From: Bordetella parapertussis
Lineage (GTDB): Bacteria > Pseudomonadota > Gammaproteobacteria > Burkholderiales > Burkholderiaceae_B
NCBI GenBank assembly: GCA_945895265.1
Contig: CAMDEF010000016.1
Span: 1 to 64,000 of the forward strand
Reading direction: 5' to 3'
DNA: 64,000 bases
Part shown: positions 35,609 through 45,320 of the stretch, in pieces
Numbering within the stretch: the stretch's first letter is position 1
How the letters are laid out: each line of letters begins with the position of its first letter
Position numbers and translations under genes: made by a program
Notes under the pieces: model-generated
Databases searched by the model: none
Told to the model about the DNA's origin: nothing
The model's input: the letters and a program-made list of their open reading frames with translations, nothing else

Positions 35609-35761
35609 GTGAGCACCGGCTCGGCTGTCTTCGGCTTTGCTGGGTTGTTAGCGCTGAGTCGTATTATGCCCACGCTGGTTGGGCGACTCAAACTCCCTTA
35701 TGCGGTGTTGCTCGCGGTCGTTGGCTGTGCGATCGGCTTCCAGCTAGACCGGTGTAGGTGA
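35609..35761 (+). pseudogene. N-terminal remnant of a cation/proton antiporter
   Basis: GTG 35609, three bases after the rpoH stop, opens a 50-codon frame with FAGLLALSRIMPTLVGRLK and LPYAVLLAVVGCAIGF, which is the first transmembrane region of CPA1-type Na+/H+ antiporters. It then stops at TGA 35759 inside the 3' end of the convergent NUDIX gene. The remaining 350 or more residues of an antiporter are missing. I infer a deletion that joined the antiporter start to the NUDIX gene end. Confidence 0.6.
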
Positions 35762-36664
35762 TGCGCGCCTGAGAAGGTCTTCGGCCAAAACAATCGAGGC
35801 TTCAAGGGTAAAGGCGCCTTGAGTGAGCATATTAAAAATCGTAACAGGCGCCATTAACTGAATGTCCATGACCTCGCCATCACGATTTTTAGGGATGACA
35901 TGCACAGGCAAAATACACTCACACGTCAAGACGTCTTCAACTTGATAGCCTTCAGGAACCTGTCTCAACATGCGGGCAATTGTTCTGAGAGGCGTACGGG
36001 CTGCAATATCTTGTGCATCGAGGCCTGCTTCTTCGTCAGACTCGCGCACCAGTCCCGCTTGCATGTCTTCTTGGCTAGAAATCAGCCCGCCGACTAAGGT
36101 GTCCCACATGCCAGGGTCGGTTGCCTTAGTGAGCGAGCGTCTCGCAACCCACAGGTGTCCGTTTTGTGACCAACCGCTTAGGTGTACCGCTTGGGTCAGT
36201 AGGCCTAAGGGGCGAACCACGCCCCGTTCGATCGCTCCAAGAGCTCTGTTGTCTGACGTTGCGGCAGAGCCAAGAGGGTGCTCGGGCCAGACATCTAGCA
36301 GTTCGTTTCGCCAGCCGGGCGCGCAGCCGACTTGGCGCAACGTGGTCGCCACCATAGCCAAGAGCGCGTTCAATTCAGGCCCAGAACCCATGAATCGACC
36401 GATATGCGCGCAATCGTGTGAAATTTCGACGTGTTTGAGCCCCTTAAGTGCTTGAGCGGCTTTCGCAAAGAGCCAGCCGCAGCGCTGCCCTGAAATAAAA
36501 AGCGGCAGCGACTCGGCCTGCGGGGGCTGATTGGCCCGGCTTAGCAGGTCGGCAAGCAGTTGTTGTAGGCTGCCGGGATCTAAAGAAACTCTTGGTGAAG
36601 GCATTGGGTCATCAGGGGCTTGTTGTGAAATGAGATTGTAGGGCAGCGAGACCCTCTCAGCCAC
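35744..36664 (-). CDS. NUDIX hydrolase with N-terminal DUF4743 domain
   Basis: The NUDIX box is present as GLISSQEDMQAGLVRES and DEEAGL (fitting GX5EX7RE..EE.G) at about residues 190-215. The N-terminal 120 residues (PLFISGQRCGWLFAKAA) match the DUF4743 region found in Tnr3/thiamine-pyrophosphokinase-like NUDIX proteins. The substrate is unknown. GTG 36664 has AGGA eight bases upstream; ATG 36604 lacks a ribosome site. Its 3' end overlaps the antiporter remnant. Confidence 0.87.
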   Translation of the reverse strand: MAERVSLPYNLISQQAPDDPMPSPRVSLDPGSLQQLLADLLSRANQPPQAESLPLFISGQRCGWLFAKAAQALKGLKHVEISHDCAHIGRFMGSGPELNALLAMVATTLRQVGCAPGWRNELLDVWPEHPLGSAATSDNRALGAIERGVVRPLGLLTQAVHLSGWSQNGHLWVARRSLTKATDPGMWDTLVGGLISSQEDMQAGLVRESDEEAGLDAQDIAARTPLRTIARMLRQVPEGYQVEDVLTCECILPVHVIPKNRDGEVMDIQLMAPVTIFNMLTQGAFTLEASIVLAEDLLRRASPTPV

Positions 36665-36841
36665 GCTATAATCCTGTCAGTTTATTAACGAATGTCTTTT
36701 GTGAATGATTCGCGTTGGAACGGGGCAGCATATCGCCATCGGCCCAGCGATCCAATAATTTTGCGTCAGCGGTGCTCAATTGCCATTCACCCAAAGTGGT
36801 TATGGTGTTGGTTCTGAAGCGCAGCGTATTCGAGGTTCAGC

Positions 36842-37999
36842 ATGAAGAAGGTCAGAGGGTTACTGGGCGCCTGTGCCATGCTTTTTTGTGGCGTTGCCAG
36901 TGCACAAGTCAAAGACATGCCGGGCGGGCCCCGCATGAACCAGCTTAATTTGCCCGAAGGGGTCACTCAAATTGCCAGGGATGTCGCTTGGCTGCACTGG
37001 TTTATGCTGATTGTCTGCATGGTGATTTTCGTCGCTGTGTTTGGTGTCATGTTTTATTCGATTTGGGCACATCGCAAGTCGCGCGGTGCCAAAGCTGCGA
37101 CCTTTCATGAGCACCTAGGCGTCGAAGTTGCCTGGACAGTCATACCGTTCATCATTGTGATCGCGATGGCCTTGCCCGCCACCCGCACCGTCGTTGCCAT
37201 GAAGGATACGAGTGGTGCCGACATTACCGTCAAAGTCACCGGCTACCAATGGAAATGGGGCTACGAGTACATTGATGGCCCTGCGGCGGGCGTTAAGTTT
37301 CTCTCAAACTTAGCCACTCCACGTGCGCAAATTGAAGGTAAAGAGCCACGTGGCCCGCTCTACCTAATGGAAGTCGACAATCCTCTCGTTGTCCCCCTCG
37401 GTAAAAAAATCCGCATTTCAGTTACCGGTGGTGATGTGATCCACTCTTGGATGGTGCCTGACTTAGCAGTCAAGCAAGACGCCATCCCCGGTTTTATACG
37501 CAGCGTTTGGTTTCGTGCCGAGAAAGTCGGTGAGTATCGTGGTCAATGTACCGAGCTGTGCGGCAAAGACCATGCCTTCATGCCAATCGTTGTGAAAGTT
37601 GTCTCCGAGCAAGATTACGCCACCTGGTCTGCCGAGCAGAAAAAACTACTCGCAGCCGCGGCGGATGATCCAAACAAAGAATGGTCGGCAGCCGACTTAA
37701 TCGCCCGAGGCGAAAAAGTTTACGCAGCCAACTGCGTGGCATGTCACCAAGGTAGCGGCAAGGGCGTAGTCGGTGCCTTCCCTGCGTTAGATGGCAGCAA
37801 AATTGTTTTAGGCCCAAAGGCCGACAACATCCAGATTTTGCTGAAAGGCAAGCCAGGTACAGCGATGGCTGCTTTTGGCGGTCAATTGAATGACGTTGAA
37901 ATCGCTTCGGTGATCACCTTCTCGCGCGCCTCTTGGAGTAACGCAGGTAAAGGTCAGGACCCGGTTGTTTCACCGGCAGATATTAAGGCCGCACGTTAA
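36842..37999 (+). CDS. coxB: Cytochrome c oxidase subunit II with fused cytochrome c domain
   Basis: After a signal peptide, two membrane helices (HWFMLIVCMVIFVAVFGVMF and VIPFIIVIAMALP) lead to the CuA domain with HSWMVPDLAVKQDAIPG, then GQCTELCGKDHAFMP carrying the copper cysteines, histidine and methionine. A C-terminal haem-c domain (about residues 295-380) has NCVACHQGSGKG. The fusion is the caa3/aa3 type common in Burkholderiales. It opens the oxidase operon. Confidence 0.97.
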   Translation: MKKVRGLLGACAMLFCGVASAQVKDMPGGPRMNQLNLPEGVTQIARDVAWLHWFMLIVCMVIFVAVFGVMFYSIWAHRKSRGAKAATFHEHLGVEVAWTVIPFIIVIAMALPATRTVVAMKDTSGADITVKVTGYQWKWGYEYIDGPAAGVKFLSNLATPRAQIEGKEPRGPLYLMEVDNPLVVPLGKKIRISVTGGDVIHSWMVPDLAVKQDAIPGFIRSVWFRAEKVGEYRGQCTELCGKDHAFMPIVVKVVSEQDYATWSAEQKKLLAAAADDPNKEWSAADLIARGEKVYAANCVACHQGSGKGVVGAFPALDGSKIVLGPKADNIQILLKGKPGTAMAAFGGQLNDVEIASVITFSRASWSNAGKGQDPVVSPADIKAAR

Positions 38000-38077
38000 G
38001 TTTCGAGATATTCGTTCAAGCAGGCTGATGATTGCACTTGGTGTGCAATAACCGTAAAAGTACGACAGGAGTCAACT

Positions 38078-39700
38078 ATGAGCAGCGTTACACCAGATCA
38101 GGTTTCGGGACATGGCCACAGCCATGGTCATGACCACGCGCACGACGATCACGCCCACGCAATCCTACAGGGCTGGCGGCGCTGGTTGTTTGCGACTAAC
38201 CATAAAGATATTGGTACGATGTACCTGATCTTTTCTTTTGCGATGTTGCTTGAAGGGGGCACACTTGCCCTTCTGTTACGCACAGAGCTATTTCAGCCAG
38301 GATTGCAGTTCTTTCGCCCAGAACTGTTCAATCAGTTCACTACCATGCATGGTTTGATCATGGTGTTTGGCGCGATCATGCCGGCCTTTGTTGGCTTTGC
38401 CAACTGGATGGTGCCCCTGCAAATTGGCGCCGCTGACATGGCCTTTGCCCGCATGAACAACTTTAGTTTTTGGTTGTTGCCCGTTGCTGGCCTGTTACTC
38501 ACCGCTTCGTTCTTTGTGCCCGGTGGCGCCACCGCTGCAGGCTGGACGCTTTACGCGCCCTTGACCCTTCAAATGGGCCCAGGGATGGACATGGCTATTT
38601 TCGCGATGCACTTAATGGGTGCGTCATCGATTATGGGTTCGATCAACATTGTGGTCACCATCTTGAACATGCGCGCGCCCGGCATGACCTTGATGAAAAT
38701 GCCCCTGTTTTGCTGGACGTGGTTAATTACTGCTTACCTGTTAATTGCTGTGATGCCAGTGTTGGCTGCCGCCATCACCATGGTGCTCACCGATCGTCAT
38801 TTCGGCACGGGTTTCTTTAATGCTGCGGCCGGTGGTGATCCGGTGCTGTATCAGCATATCTTCTGGTTCTTCGGCCACCCCGAGGTTTACATCATGATTT
38901 TGCCGGCCTTCGGCATCGTGTCAGCCATTATCCCGGCCTTTGCGCGTAAACCACTGTTTGGTTATGCCTCGATGGTGTACGCGACAGCGTCGATTGCCAT
39001 CTTGTCGTTTATCGTTTGGGCGCATCACATGTTTGCGACAGGGATGCCAGTCACGGGTCAGTTGTATTTCATGTACGCAACGATGTTGATTTCGATCCCA
39101 ACTGGCGTCAAGGTATTCAACTGGGTTGCCACGATGTGGAAAGGTTCGATGACCTTTGAAACGCCCATGCTGTTTGCGGTTGGCTTTATCTTTGTGTTTA
39201 CGATCGGCGGCTTTACTGGTTTGATCTTATCGATGGCACCGATTGATATTCAAGTTCATGACACGTATTACGTCGTTGCCCACTTTCACTACGTGTTGGT
39301 AGCGGGTTCGCTGTTTGGTTTGTTTGCGGGCACCTACTACTGGTTACCGAAGTGGTGCGGTTACATGTACGACGAAAAGTTGGGCAAGATTCACTTTTGG
39401 TCGAGCATGATTTCTTTCAACATCACGTTCTTCCCAATGCACTTTATGGGTCTGGCTGGCATGCCACGTCGTTATGCTGACTACGCGGCGCAGTTCACAG
39501 ACTTTCATCAGATCGCGACCATTGGTGCGTTTTGGTTTGGAATCTCTCAACTGTTGTTCCTGTATATCATCCTGAAAGCCTACGCGGGCAAAGGTGCACC
39601 TGCTGCTGCCAAACCTTGGGAAGGCGCTGAAGGTCTAGAGTGGACCGTGCCTTCGCCTGCTCCATTCCATACCTTCGAAACGCCGCCCGTGGTGAAATAG
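38078..39700 (+). CDS. coxA: Cytochrome c oxidase subunit I (aa3 type)
   Basis: Subunit I holds haem a and the haem a3-CuB site. Haem and copper histidines are in [30 protein letters not shown] (with the crosslinked Tyr), [12 protein letters not shown] and [11 protein letters not shown]. The D- and K-channel residues appear normal. The N-terminus has an unusual histidine-rich stretch ([17 protein letters not shown] at about residues 12-28). The gene has 540 codons and AGGAG before the ATG. Confidence 0.98.
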   Translation: MSSVTPDQVSGHGHSHGHDHAHDDHAHAILQGWRRWLFATNHKDIGTMYLIFSFAMLLEGGTLALLLRTELFQPGLQFFRPELFNQFTTMHGLIMVFGAIMPAFVGFANWMVPLQIGAADMAFARMNNFSFWLLPVAGLLLTASFFVPGGATAAGWTLYAPLTLQMGPGMDMAIFAMHLMGASSIMGSINIVVTILNMRAPGMTLMKMPLFCWTWLITAYLLIAVMPVLAAAITMVLTDRHFGTGFFNAAAGGDPVLYQHIFWFFGHPEVYIMILPAFGIVSAIIPAFARKPLFGYASMVYATASIAILSFIVWAHHMFATGMPVTGQLYFMYATMLISIPTGVKVFNWVATMWKGSMTFETPMLFAVGFIFVFTIGGFTGLILSMAPIDIQVHDTYYVVAHFHYVLVAGSLFGLFAGTYYWLPKWCGYMYDEKLGKIHFWSSMISFNITFFPMHFMGLAGMPRRYADYAAQFTDFHQIATIGAFWFGISQLLFLYIILKAYAGKGAPAAAKPWEGAEGLEWTVPSPAPFHTFETPPVVK

Positions 39701-39707
39701 GTTAAAG

Positions 39708-39827
39708 ATGCCAACCGCAGAACAGCGTCGTAAAAACAGACGCACTGGTTTGTACTTCGCCGTCATCGTGTTGGGCTTGTTTGCCTACACGGTTGGACGG
39801 CAAGTGTATTTACATTATTTTTCTTGA
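39708..39827 (+). CDS. Cytochrome oxidase small assembly protein (39 aa)
   Basis: This tiny gene starts seven bases after coxA. It has a basic N-terminus (AEQRRKNRRTG) followed by one membrane helix (LYFAVIVLGLFAYTVGRQV). The same small protein is found after ctaD in many Burkholderiales and is annotated as a Cox assembly factor. There the Cox11/CtaG gene follows, but here the next gene, 16 bases on, is the DUF2970 protein. Confidence 0.82.
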   Translation: MPTAEQRRKNRRTGLYFAVIVLGLFAYTVGRQVYLHYFS

Positions 39828-39843
39828 AAGCTAGATTTAAAGC

Positions 39844-40068
39844 ATGAGCGATGACTTAAAAGAACTTGCTCAGCGTAAATTGAGTTTTTTTCAAACATTG
39901 AAAGCTGTTCTTTGGGCGTTGTTTGGTGTAAGAAAGGGCTCTGGGTATCAAGAGGATATTTCGAAGCTCAATCCTGTGCATCTGATCGTTGCTGGGGTTG
40001 TACTGACAGTTATTTTTGTGGTGAGTTTGGTTAAGATTGCTGGTTGGGCAATCACCTTGCTAACTTAA
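39844..40068 (+). CDS. DUF2970 membrane protein
   Basis: The 74-residue protein matches the DUF2970 pattern: QRKLSFFQTLKAVLWALFGVR, then a C-terminal membrane helix (HLIVAGVVLTVIFVVSLVKI). It regularly accompanies cytochrome oxidase genes in betaproteobacteria. Its function is not known. Confidence 0.88.
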   Translation: MSDDLKELAQRKLSFFQTLKAVLWALFGVRKGSGYQEDISKLNPVHLIVAGVVLTVIFVVSLVKIAGWAITLLT

Positions 40069-40104
40069 CGTTAATATTCACATAGTGTAAGTTTGGAGAA
40101 CAGA

Positions 40105-40980
40105 ATGAGTGCATCCCACTCGACGCATGGCAACGTAGCCCCGTATTACTACGTACCCGCTGATTCGGCGCATCCAGTTCGTGCAAGTGTTGCGCTGTTG
40201 GTCGTGATGCTTGGCGCCTCGGCTTGGATCAATGGAGTCGACGCTGGCAAATGGGCTGTGCTTGCGGGTTTGCTTGGTCTGTTTGTCGTGTTGTATTACT
40301 GGTTTGGTGATGCAATTCAAGAGTCTGAAGCAGGGTTGAACAGCAAGCGCATCGACATGTCGTACCGCTGGAGCATGAGCTGGTTCATCTTTTCAGAAGT
40401 CATGTTTTTTAGCGCGTTTTTTGGCGCCCTCTGGTACACACGCACGATCACGTTGCCTTGGTTGGGTGATTTAGATCATAAGCTGTTGTTATGGCCTGAC
40501 TTCAATGCGGTGTGGCCAAATTTAGGCCCAGCCGGCGTTGTTGAGGCGTTTCAAACGATGGGGCCTTTCTGGCTGCCAACGATCAATACGGCCCTGTTGT
40601 TAACCTCTGGCGTGACGCTCACAATTTCGCATCATGCCTTAATTGCCGATCATCGTGGTAAGGCCAAGTTTTGGTTGTTCGCGACCATTGTCTTAGGCTT
40701 TATTTTCGTGGGCTGTCAGGGCTTTGAGTACTACCACGCATACACCGATTTGAATCTGAAATTCAACTCTGGCGCGTATGGCTCGCTGTTTTATATGCTG
40801 ACAGGCTTTCACGGCTTCCATGTGCTGTTAGGCGCAACGATGCTTGCCGTGATTTTGATTCGTATGATGAAAGGCCACTTCAGGTCAGATCACCATTTTG
40901 GCTTTGAAGGCGCAGCGTGGTACTGGCACTTCGTTGACGTTGTGTGGTTGGGTCTGTATCTGTTTGTGTATTGGTTTTAA
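40105..40980 (+). CDS. coxC: Cytochrome c oxidase subunit III
   Basis: The seven-helix subunit III shows FFSAFFGALWYTRTI with the conserved family segment SWFIFSEVMFF before it. YHAYTDLNLKFNSGAYGSLFY, TGFHGFHVLLG and the C-terminal WYWHFVDVVWLGLY follow. ATG 40105 follows TTGGAGAA; a TTG at 40093 would lie on the ribosome site itself. A strong terminator follows 31 bases after the stop. Confidence 0.97.
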   Translation: MSASHSTHGNVAPYYYVPADSAHPVRASVALLVVMLGASAWINGVDAGKWAVLAGLLGLFVVLYYWFGDAIQESEAGLNSKRIDMSYRWSMSWFIFSEVMFFSAFFGALWYTRTITLPWLGDLDHKLLLWPDFNAVWPNLGPAGVVEAFQTMGPFWLPTINTALLLTSGVTLTISHHALIADHRGKAKFWLFATIVLGFIFVGCQGFEYYHAYTDLNLKFNSGAYGSLFYMLTGFHGFHVLLGATMLAVILIRMMKGHFRSDHHFGFEGAAWYWHFVDVVWLGLYLFVYWF

Positions 40981-41011
40981 TTGAAACAGCCGCGGTACTT
41001 TTGAAATAATA

Positions 41012-41036
41012 AGCCGGCAAGCGCCGGCTTTTTTTT
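41012..41036 (+). terminator. Rho-independent terminator after coxC
   Basis: AGCCGGC and GCCGGCT form a 7-bp perfect stem around an AAGC loop, followed directly by a run of eight T. It ends the coxBAC transcript; a convergent DUF2909 gene lies beyond. Confidence 0.93.
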
Positions 41037-41052
41037 AATGGGTGCCATTGCG

Positions 41053-41256
41053 CTAGCGTTGAAACCCTGTTGTTTCGATCCATCCCATCCAGTGCGAGAA
41101 CAGCAGAAACAGAAACAAGACAACGGACAAACCAATTCGAAGTGTCAAGGCGTTAACCGTTTTGCTTGAGCTGCCCTTGTCTCGCATGAGGTAAAACAGC
41201 GCCGAAGCCAGACTGCCTAAAATACCGATAAAGGCCAGTATCACCATGATTCGCAT
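41053..41256 (-). CDS. Twin-transmembrane protein (DUF2909)
   Basis: The 67-residue protein has two membrane helices (MVILAFIGILGSLASALFYL and the segment LRIGLSVVLFLFLLFSHW) with a short polar loop containing RDKG. This matches the DUF2909 family found between coxC and surf1 in betaproteobacteria. ATG 41256 has GGAGAG about five bases upstream. It is on the opposite strand from its neighbours, as is usual for this gene. Function is unknown. Confidence 0.86.
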   Translation of the reverse strand: MRIMVILAFIGILGSLASALFYLMRDKGSSSKTVNALTLRIGLSVVLFLFLLFSHWMGWIETTGFQR

Positions 41257-41291
41257 GACGCTCTCCATCCAAAACAGGAATTATCGCAGAC

Positions 41292-42077
41292 ATGTCGCCA
41301 CCGATATCCAATAAGCGAATTGTGTTCGCGCTGGTGCTGTTGGCTATCGTGGGCGGCCTGTGTGTCCTCTTGGGGTTTTGGCAACTCGAGCGCGCCAAGC
41401 AAAGGCAAGCCATCGCAGCTGACATCCAGTCGGGGCGTCAGGCTGCACCGGTTAACCTCAACGCTCCAACTGCGCAGAAGAACCTGTATAAAAACTGGAT
41501 GCCAGCGATGGCTCAGGGTCGCTGGCGTGGTGAATTTAGTGTTTTGCTCGACAATCGAAATCTAGCAGGGCGGCCCGGCCTCTGGTTGGCAACACCGCTA
41601 GAGATGGAAGATGGTCGCGCGGTACTCGTGTTAAGAGGGTGGCTTGCTAGGCCAATCGGCGATCGACAGGCACCTGTCTTCCCCACGCCTGCGCAACGGC
41701 AAAACATCCAGGGTGAGCTGACGATGCATGTGCCTCGCTTGTTTGAGCTCTGGAGCTCGGGCAACGTCAATACGTCTGCTTTGAGCTTGAATGCCCAAAC
41801 CCGCAGCCATGGTGCCTCTGAAACCGTTGATACTGGGCAATTGCTCAGGCTGCAGAACTTATCCTTAGAAAAGTTGTCACAGCAAACGGGTCTAAATTTA
41901 ATACCCGTGGTGTTGTTGCAGACAAGCGCATCAAATGATGGTTTGATACGCGAATGGCCCGAACCCTCAGTGGACGCTGATAAAAACGTTGGCTACGCCA
42001 TGCAGTGGTTTGGCTTTGCCACGATTTGTTTGATCGCCTTGCTTGTTTTAATTTTGCGCCAAAGACGCAATCGTTAG
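41292..42077 (+). CDS. SURF1 family cytochrome oxidase biogenesis protein
   Basis: SURF1 (Shy1) helps insert haem a into subunit I. The two-helix topology is clear: FALVLLAIVGGLCVLLGFWQL at the start (seen with the adjacent LERAKQR) and AMQWFGFATICLIALLVLIL at the end, with a soluble domain between containing LLDNRNLAGRPGLWLATPL. The typical WQ motif after TM1 and the C-terminal YAMQW motif are both present. The length is 261 residues. Confidence 0.95.
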   Translation: MSPPISNKRIVFALVLLAIVGGLCVLLGFWQLERAKQRQAIAADIQSGRQAAPVNLNAPTAQKNLYKNWMPAMAQGRWRGEFSVLLDNRNLAGRPGLWLATPLEMEDGRAVLVLRGWLARPIGDRQAPVFPTPAQRQNIQGELTMHVPRLFELWSSGNVNTSALSLNAQTRSHGASETVDTGQLLRLQNLSLEKLSQQTGLNLIPVVLLQTSASNDGLIREWPEPSVDADKNVGYAMQWFGFATICLIALLVLILRQRRNR

Positions 42078-42102
42078 CCCTTATATTTTTTGACGGAACA
42101 GT

Positions 42103-42753
42103 ATGACGCAGCCCGATACGCCTCGCCCAAGGTCACGCACTCCGCTGGTATTGATTGTTTTACTCAGCCTTTCACCGGTGCTAGCCGCCGTGTTCGCATA
42201 TTTCAATCCGCAGTATCGCCCCGATGGCAGTGTCGCCTACGGCACGCTGATTGAGCCACAGCGTCCGATTCCAGCGCGTGACGCACTCCAAGCTACGACT
42301 CTTGACGGTAAGCCCTTTGATGTCGCGTCGTTAAAGGGTAAGTGGCTACTTGTGACGGCCGATGGCGGTGATTGCCAAGATGCCTGCGCCCGTAAGCTGT
42401 TTATTCTGCGTAACTCGCATGCGAGCCAAGGTAAAAACGTTGAGCGTTTGGCAAGAGTCTGGTTTATTACCGATAACGCGCCCGTGCCCGAAAGAGTGCT
42501 TGAGGCCTACAAGGGCACCATTATGTTGCGAGTACAACCTGAGCAGCTTCAGGCGTATTTACTGAAAGAGGCCACAACGACGGGTGCTCCGGTCACTGCA
42601 ACGCCCGCACAGACTGCCGCAACGGCGCTAGCTGAACCGATGTGGATCATTGACCCTCATGCCAATCTGATCTTGCAATACCCCGCAAACGCTGAGCCTG
42701 AGAAAGTGCGCAAAGACATCAGCAAGCTTGTTTATCACTCAAGGATTGGTTGA
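42103..42753 (+). CDS. SCO-like membrane-anchored thioredoxin-fold protein of the cox cluster
   Basis: One N-terminal membrane helix (TPLVLIVLLSLSPVLAAVFAY) precedes a degraded thioredoxin-fold domain. WLLVTADGGDCQDACARKLF holds a CxxxC pair like the copper site of SCO proteins, but the distal copper histidine is not obvious. Similar proteins lie between surf1 and ctaA in Burkholderiales and are usually left unnamed. A role in redox or copper handling for oxidase assembly is inference. Its stop overlaps the ctaA start. Confidence 0.8.
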   Translation: MTQPDTPRPRSRTPLVLIVLLSLSPVLAAVFAYFNPQYRPDGSVAYGTLIEPQRPIPARDALQATTLDGKPFDVASLKGKWLLVTADGGDCQDACARKLFILRNSHASQGKNVERLARVWFITDNAPVPERVLEAYKGTIMLRVQPEQLQAYLLKEATTTGAPVTATPAQTAATALAEPMWIIDPHANLILQYPANAEPEKVRKDISKLVYHSRIG

Positions 42754-43811
42754 TGTCGAAGGCAACCGAGGCGGACGCGTTCGTGAAGACGCGACGACGT
42801 TACCAAAGACTACTGTTTTTGACTTGGTTTCTAACCCTTGATCTCATTATGTTTGGCGCCTTTGTGCGGCTGACGGATTCGGGTTTGGGTTGCCCCGACT
42901 GGCCCGGTTGTTATGGTAGTGTGACGCCAATTGGGGCCTTGCAATCGATCCGTGAGGCTGCGCAAGTCATGCCTGAGGGCCCTGTGACCTTACCGAAGGC
43001 GTGGATTGAGATGATCCATCGCTACGTGGGTGCTTTGCTTGGTATGTTGATTATCGCCATCAGCTGGATGGCTTGGCGCTATCGGACCAAACTCGGTGAT
43101 TCACCCGTGCTGGCCTTTGTCACCTTGGTTGCAGTCTGTATACAAGGGGCCTTTGGGGCCTGGACCGTCACTCACCAATTGATGCCACTCGTGGTGACTG
43201 TCCACCTGCTCGGAGGCATGACCTTATTGGCGTTGATGACCTGGCTTGCAGCCCGCGAACGCCCCCATCAACCCGTGTCCTCATGGACGCAACGTTACCT
43301 TGGCTGGGCGTACTTCGGACTATTTTTATTATTTGTTCAAATAGCCTTAGGAGGGTGGGTGAGTACCAACTACGCGGCCCTAGCCTGTATGGACTTTCCA
43401 ACTTGTCAGGGTAGTTGGTGGCCGCCAATGGATGCCGCCAACGGTTTTGCTCTTGTGCGTGGCTTGGGTGAGATGTCGAACGGCGAGATGATCTCGCAGA
43501 CGGCGCTCACGGCGATTCACTGGATCCATCGTAATGTCGCGTGGCTTGTCTTTGCTTTTTGGGGTTGGTTAGCTTGGCGCCTAAGGGCTGATACTGCCTT
43601 ACGCAACCCGGCAACCCTTGTCATCGGCCTGTTATTCGCACAGTTGCTGACGGGCCTCACAACTATTTTCTTCCAGTGGCCTTTAGTGATTGCTGTCTTG
43701 CATAACGGCGGCGCAGCCGGCTTAGTGTTGGGCGTGGTCGCCTTGCTGACCCGCTTGGTGAAAGCGCAACCTCAGCGCTTGTCGGTACAATCAGGCACAC
43801 ACTCTCATTAA
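42753..43811 (+). CDS. ctaA: Haem A synthase (COX15/CtaA)
   Basis: CtaA oxidises haem O to haem A. Eight membrane segments are visible, with haem histidines in [33 protein letters not shown] and [11 protein letters not shown]. Paired cysteine motifs [12 protein letters not shown] and [14 protein letters not shown] occur in the periplasmic loops. The ATG overlaps the previous stop (TGATG) with AAGGA upstream. Confidence 0.96.
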   Translation: MSKATEADAFVKTRRRYQRLLFLTWFLTLDLIMFGAFVRLTDSGLGCPDWPGCYGSVTPIGALQSIREAAQVMPEGPVTLPKAWIEMIHRYVGALLGMLIIAISWMAWRYRTKLGDSPVLAFVTLVAVCIQGAFGAWTVTHQLMPLVVTVHLLGGMTLLALMTWLAARERPHQPVSSWTQRYLGWAYFGLFLLFVQIALGGWVSTNYAALACMDFPTCQGSWWPPMDAANGFALVRGLGEMSNGEMISQTALTAIHWIHRNVAWLVFAFWGWLAWRLRADTALRNPATLVIGLLFAQLLTGLTTIFFQWPLVIAVLHNGGAAGLVLGVVALLTRLVKAQPQRLSVQSGTHSH

Positions 43812-43821
43812 ATCTTCGATC

Positions 43822-44718
43822 ATGACTAGCACGACCGTCGCTTCGCCAGGCCTGCTGCGCCAATACCTTGTGCTGACTAAGCCGCGCGTCACACAATTGG
43901 CTGTATTTTGCGCCGTGATCGGAATGTTCTTGGCAACACCCGAACTGCCCGATGCGAAGCGTGTGTTGGCAGCAACGCTTGGGATTTGGTTGTTGGCGGC
44001 AGCCGCTTTTGCCATGAATTGTTTGATCGAGCAACAAGTCGACGCCCGCATGCTTCGTACGGCGCGTCGCGCCACCGCGACCGGCTCAATTTCGACCGCT
44101 CAGGTCTTGGCCATGTCTGGGCTGTTGGGCGGCGTCGGGATGGTGGTGCTCTATCGTTGGGTGAATCCCTTAACGATGTGGCTGACCTTTGCAACGTTTG
44201 TGGGCTACGCGGTAATTTATACGGTCATCCTTAAGCCACGAACGCCTCAAAATATCGTGATTGGAGGGTTATCGGGTGCGATGCCTCCAGCGTTAGGCTG
44301 GGCTGCTGTTGCCGACTCAGTGCCTGCTGAGGCGTGGTTGTTGGTGTTGATTATTTTTATCTGGACCCCCCCACATTTTTGGGCCTTGGCGTTATATCGT
44401 ACAAACGATTACGCGAAATCTGGTTTACCGATGTTACCGATCACGCATGGCCAGCAGTTCACTCGCCTGCATATCTTGCTCTACAGCATTGCGTTATTGG
44501 CAACAACGTTATTGCCTTACGTGGTTGGTATGAGTGGTTGGCTTTACTTGCTTGCGGCGGTGGCGTTGGGCGTCATGTTTGTGCACTATGCCTACAAGCT
44601 TTTTCGTGTTTATAGCGATGAGCTTGCGCGCAAGCTTTTTCGTTTTTCAATTCTGTACTTATCGCTGTTGTTTGCGGCATTGCTCGCCGATCATTGGCTG
44701 ATTATGGTGCCACGTTGA
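43822..44718 (+). CDS. ctaB: Protoheme IX farnesyltransferase (haem O synthase)
   Basis: CtaB/CyoE adds a farnesyl group to haem B. The prenyl-diphosphate-binding motif is [15 protein letters not shown], the second motif region [14 protein letters not shown], and YTVILKPRT plus [17 protein letters not shown] are family hallmarks. About nine hydrophobic segments are present in 298 residues. It is 10 bases after ctaA, so both haem-modifying enzymes are made together. Confidence 0.96.
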   Translation: MTSTTVASPGLLRQYLVLTKPRVTQLAVFCAVIGMFLATPELPDAKRVLAATLGIWLLAAAAFAMNCLIEQQVDARMLRTARRATATGSISTAQVLAMSGLLGGVGMVVLYRWVNPLTMWLTFATFVGYAVIYTVILKPRTPQNIVIGGLSGAMPPALGWAAVADSVPAEAWLLVLIIFIWTPPHFWALALYRTNDYAKSGLPMLPITHGQQFTRLHILLYSIALLATTLLPYVVGMSGWLYLLAAVALGVMFVHYAYKLFRVYSDELARKLFRFSILYLSLLFAALLADHWLIMVPR

Positions 44719-44732
44719 ACCGCAATCCATCT

Positions 44733-45311
44733 ATGCGTTTGTTGTTTGCGGCATTTGCTAGTGTGCTGATGGTGCTTTTAGCTGGTTGTAATGATACAAA
44801 GCCGCAATTCAAGGGCAGCGATATTACCGGTACGCGGTTGGGCAAAGACCTTGCCTTAACTGGTTCGGATGGTAAGCCCTATACGCTCGAGACGTTAAAA
44901 GGCAAGGTGAGTCTTGTCATGTTTGGGTTCACCCAATGCCCAGATATTTGCCCGAGTGCGCTGGCCGAATTGACGCAAGTGATGAAGCTGCTCGGTAAAG
45001 ATGCTAAACGCGTTCAAGTGATACTCATCACCGTTGATCCAGAGCGCGATACGCAAGAGGTCTTGCGTGCGTATGTGTCAGGCTTTGACCCAGATTTTTT
45101 AGGCCTGACTGGCACGCCTGAGCAGATCAAGAAAACCGCTGGGTCTTTTAAGGTGTACTACGCGAAAACAGCCGGTGCAAAGGGTAATTATTCGATGGAC
45201 CACAGTGCATCATTTTTTTTAATGGATGCGCAGGGTGAATCGCGTGTGCTCTTGAACAACAACATTGGCGCAACTGCGATTGCGCACGACATTCAACTGT
45301 TGTTTCGTTAG
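44733..45311 (+). CDS. SCO1/SenC family copper chaperone
   Basis: SCO proteins deliver copper to the CuA site of subunit II. A lipoprotein-like signal ends in LLAGC. The copper-binding cysteines are in FTQCPDICPSALAEL, and the partner histidine is in MDHSASFFLMD. ATG 44733 is preferred; a TTG at 44715 overlapping the ctaB stop is another option. It closes the oxidase cluster and is the only intact SCO copy in the window. Confidence 0.94.
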   Translation: MRLLFAAFASVLMVLLAGCNDTKPQFKGSDITGTRLGKDLALTGSDGKPYTLETLKGKVSLVMFGFTQCPDICPSALAELTQVMKLLGKDAKRVQVILITVDPERDTQEVLRAYVSGFDPDFLGLTGTPEQIKKTAGSFKVYYAKTAGAKGNYSMDHSASFFLMDAQGESRVLLNNNIGATAIAHDIQLLFR

Positions 45312-45320
45312 CTTGCGCAG

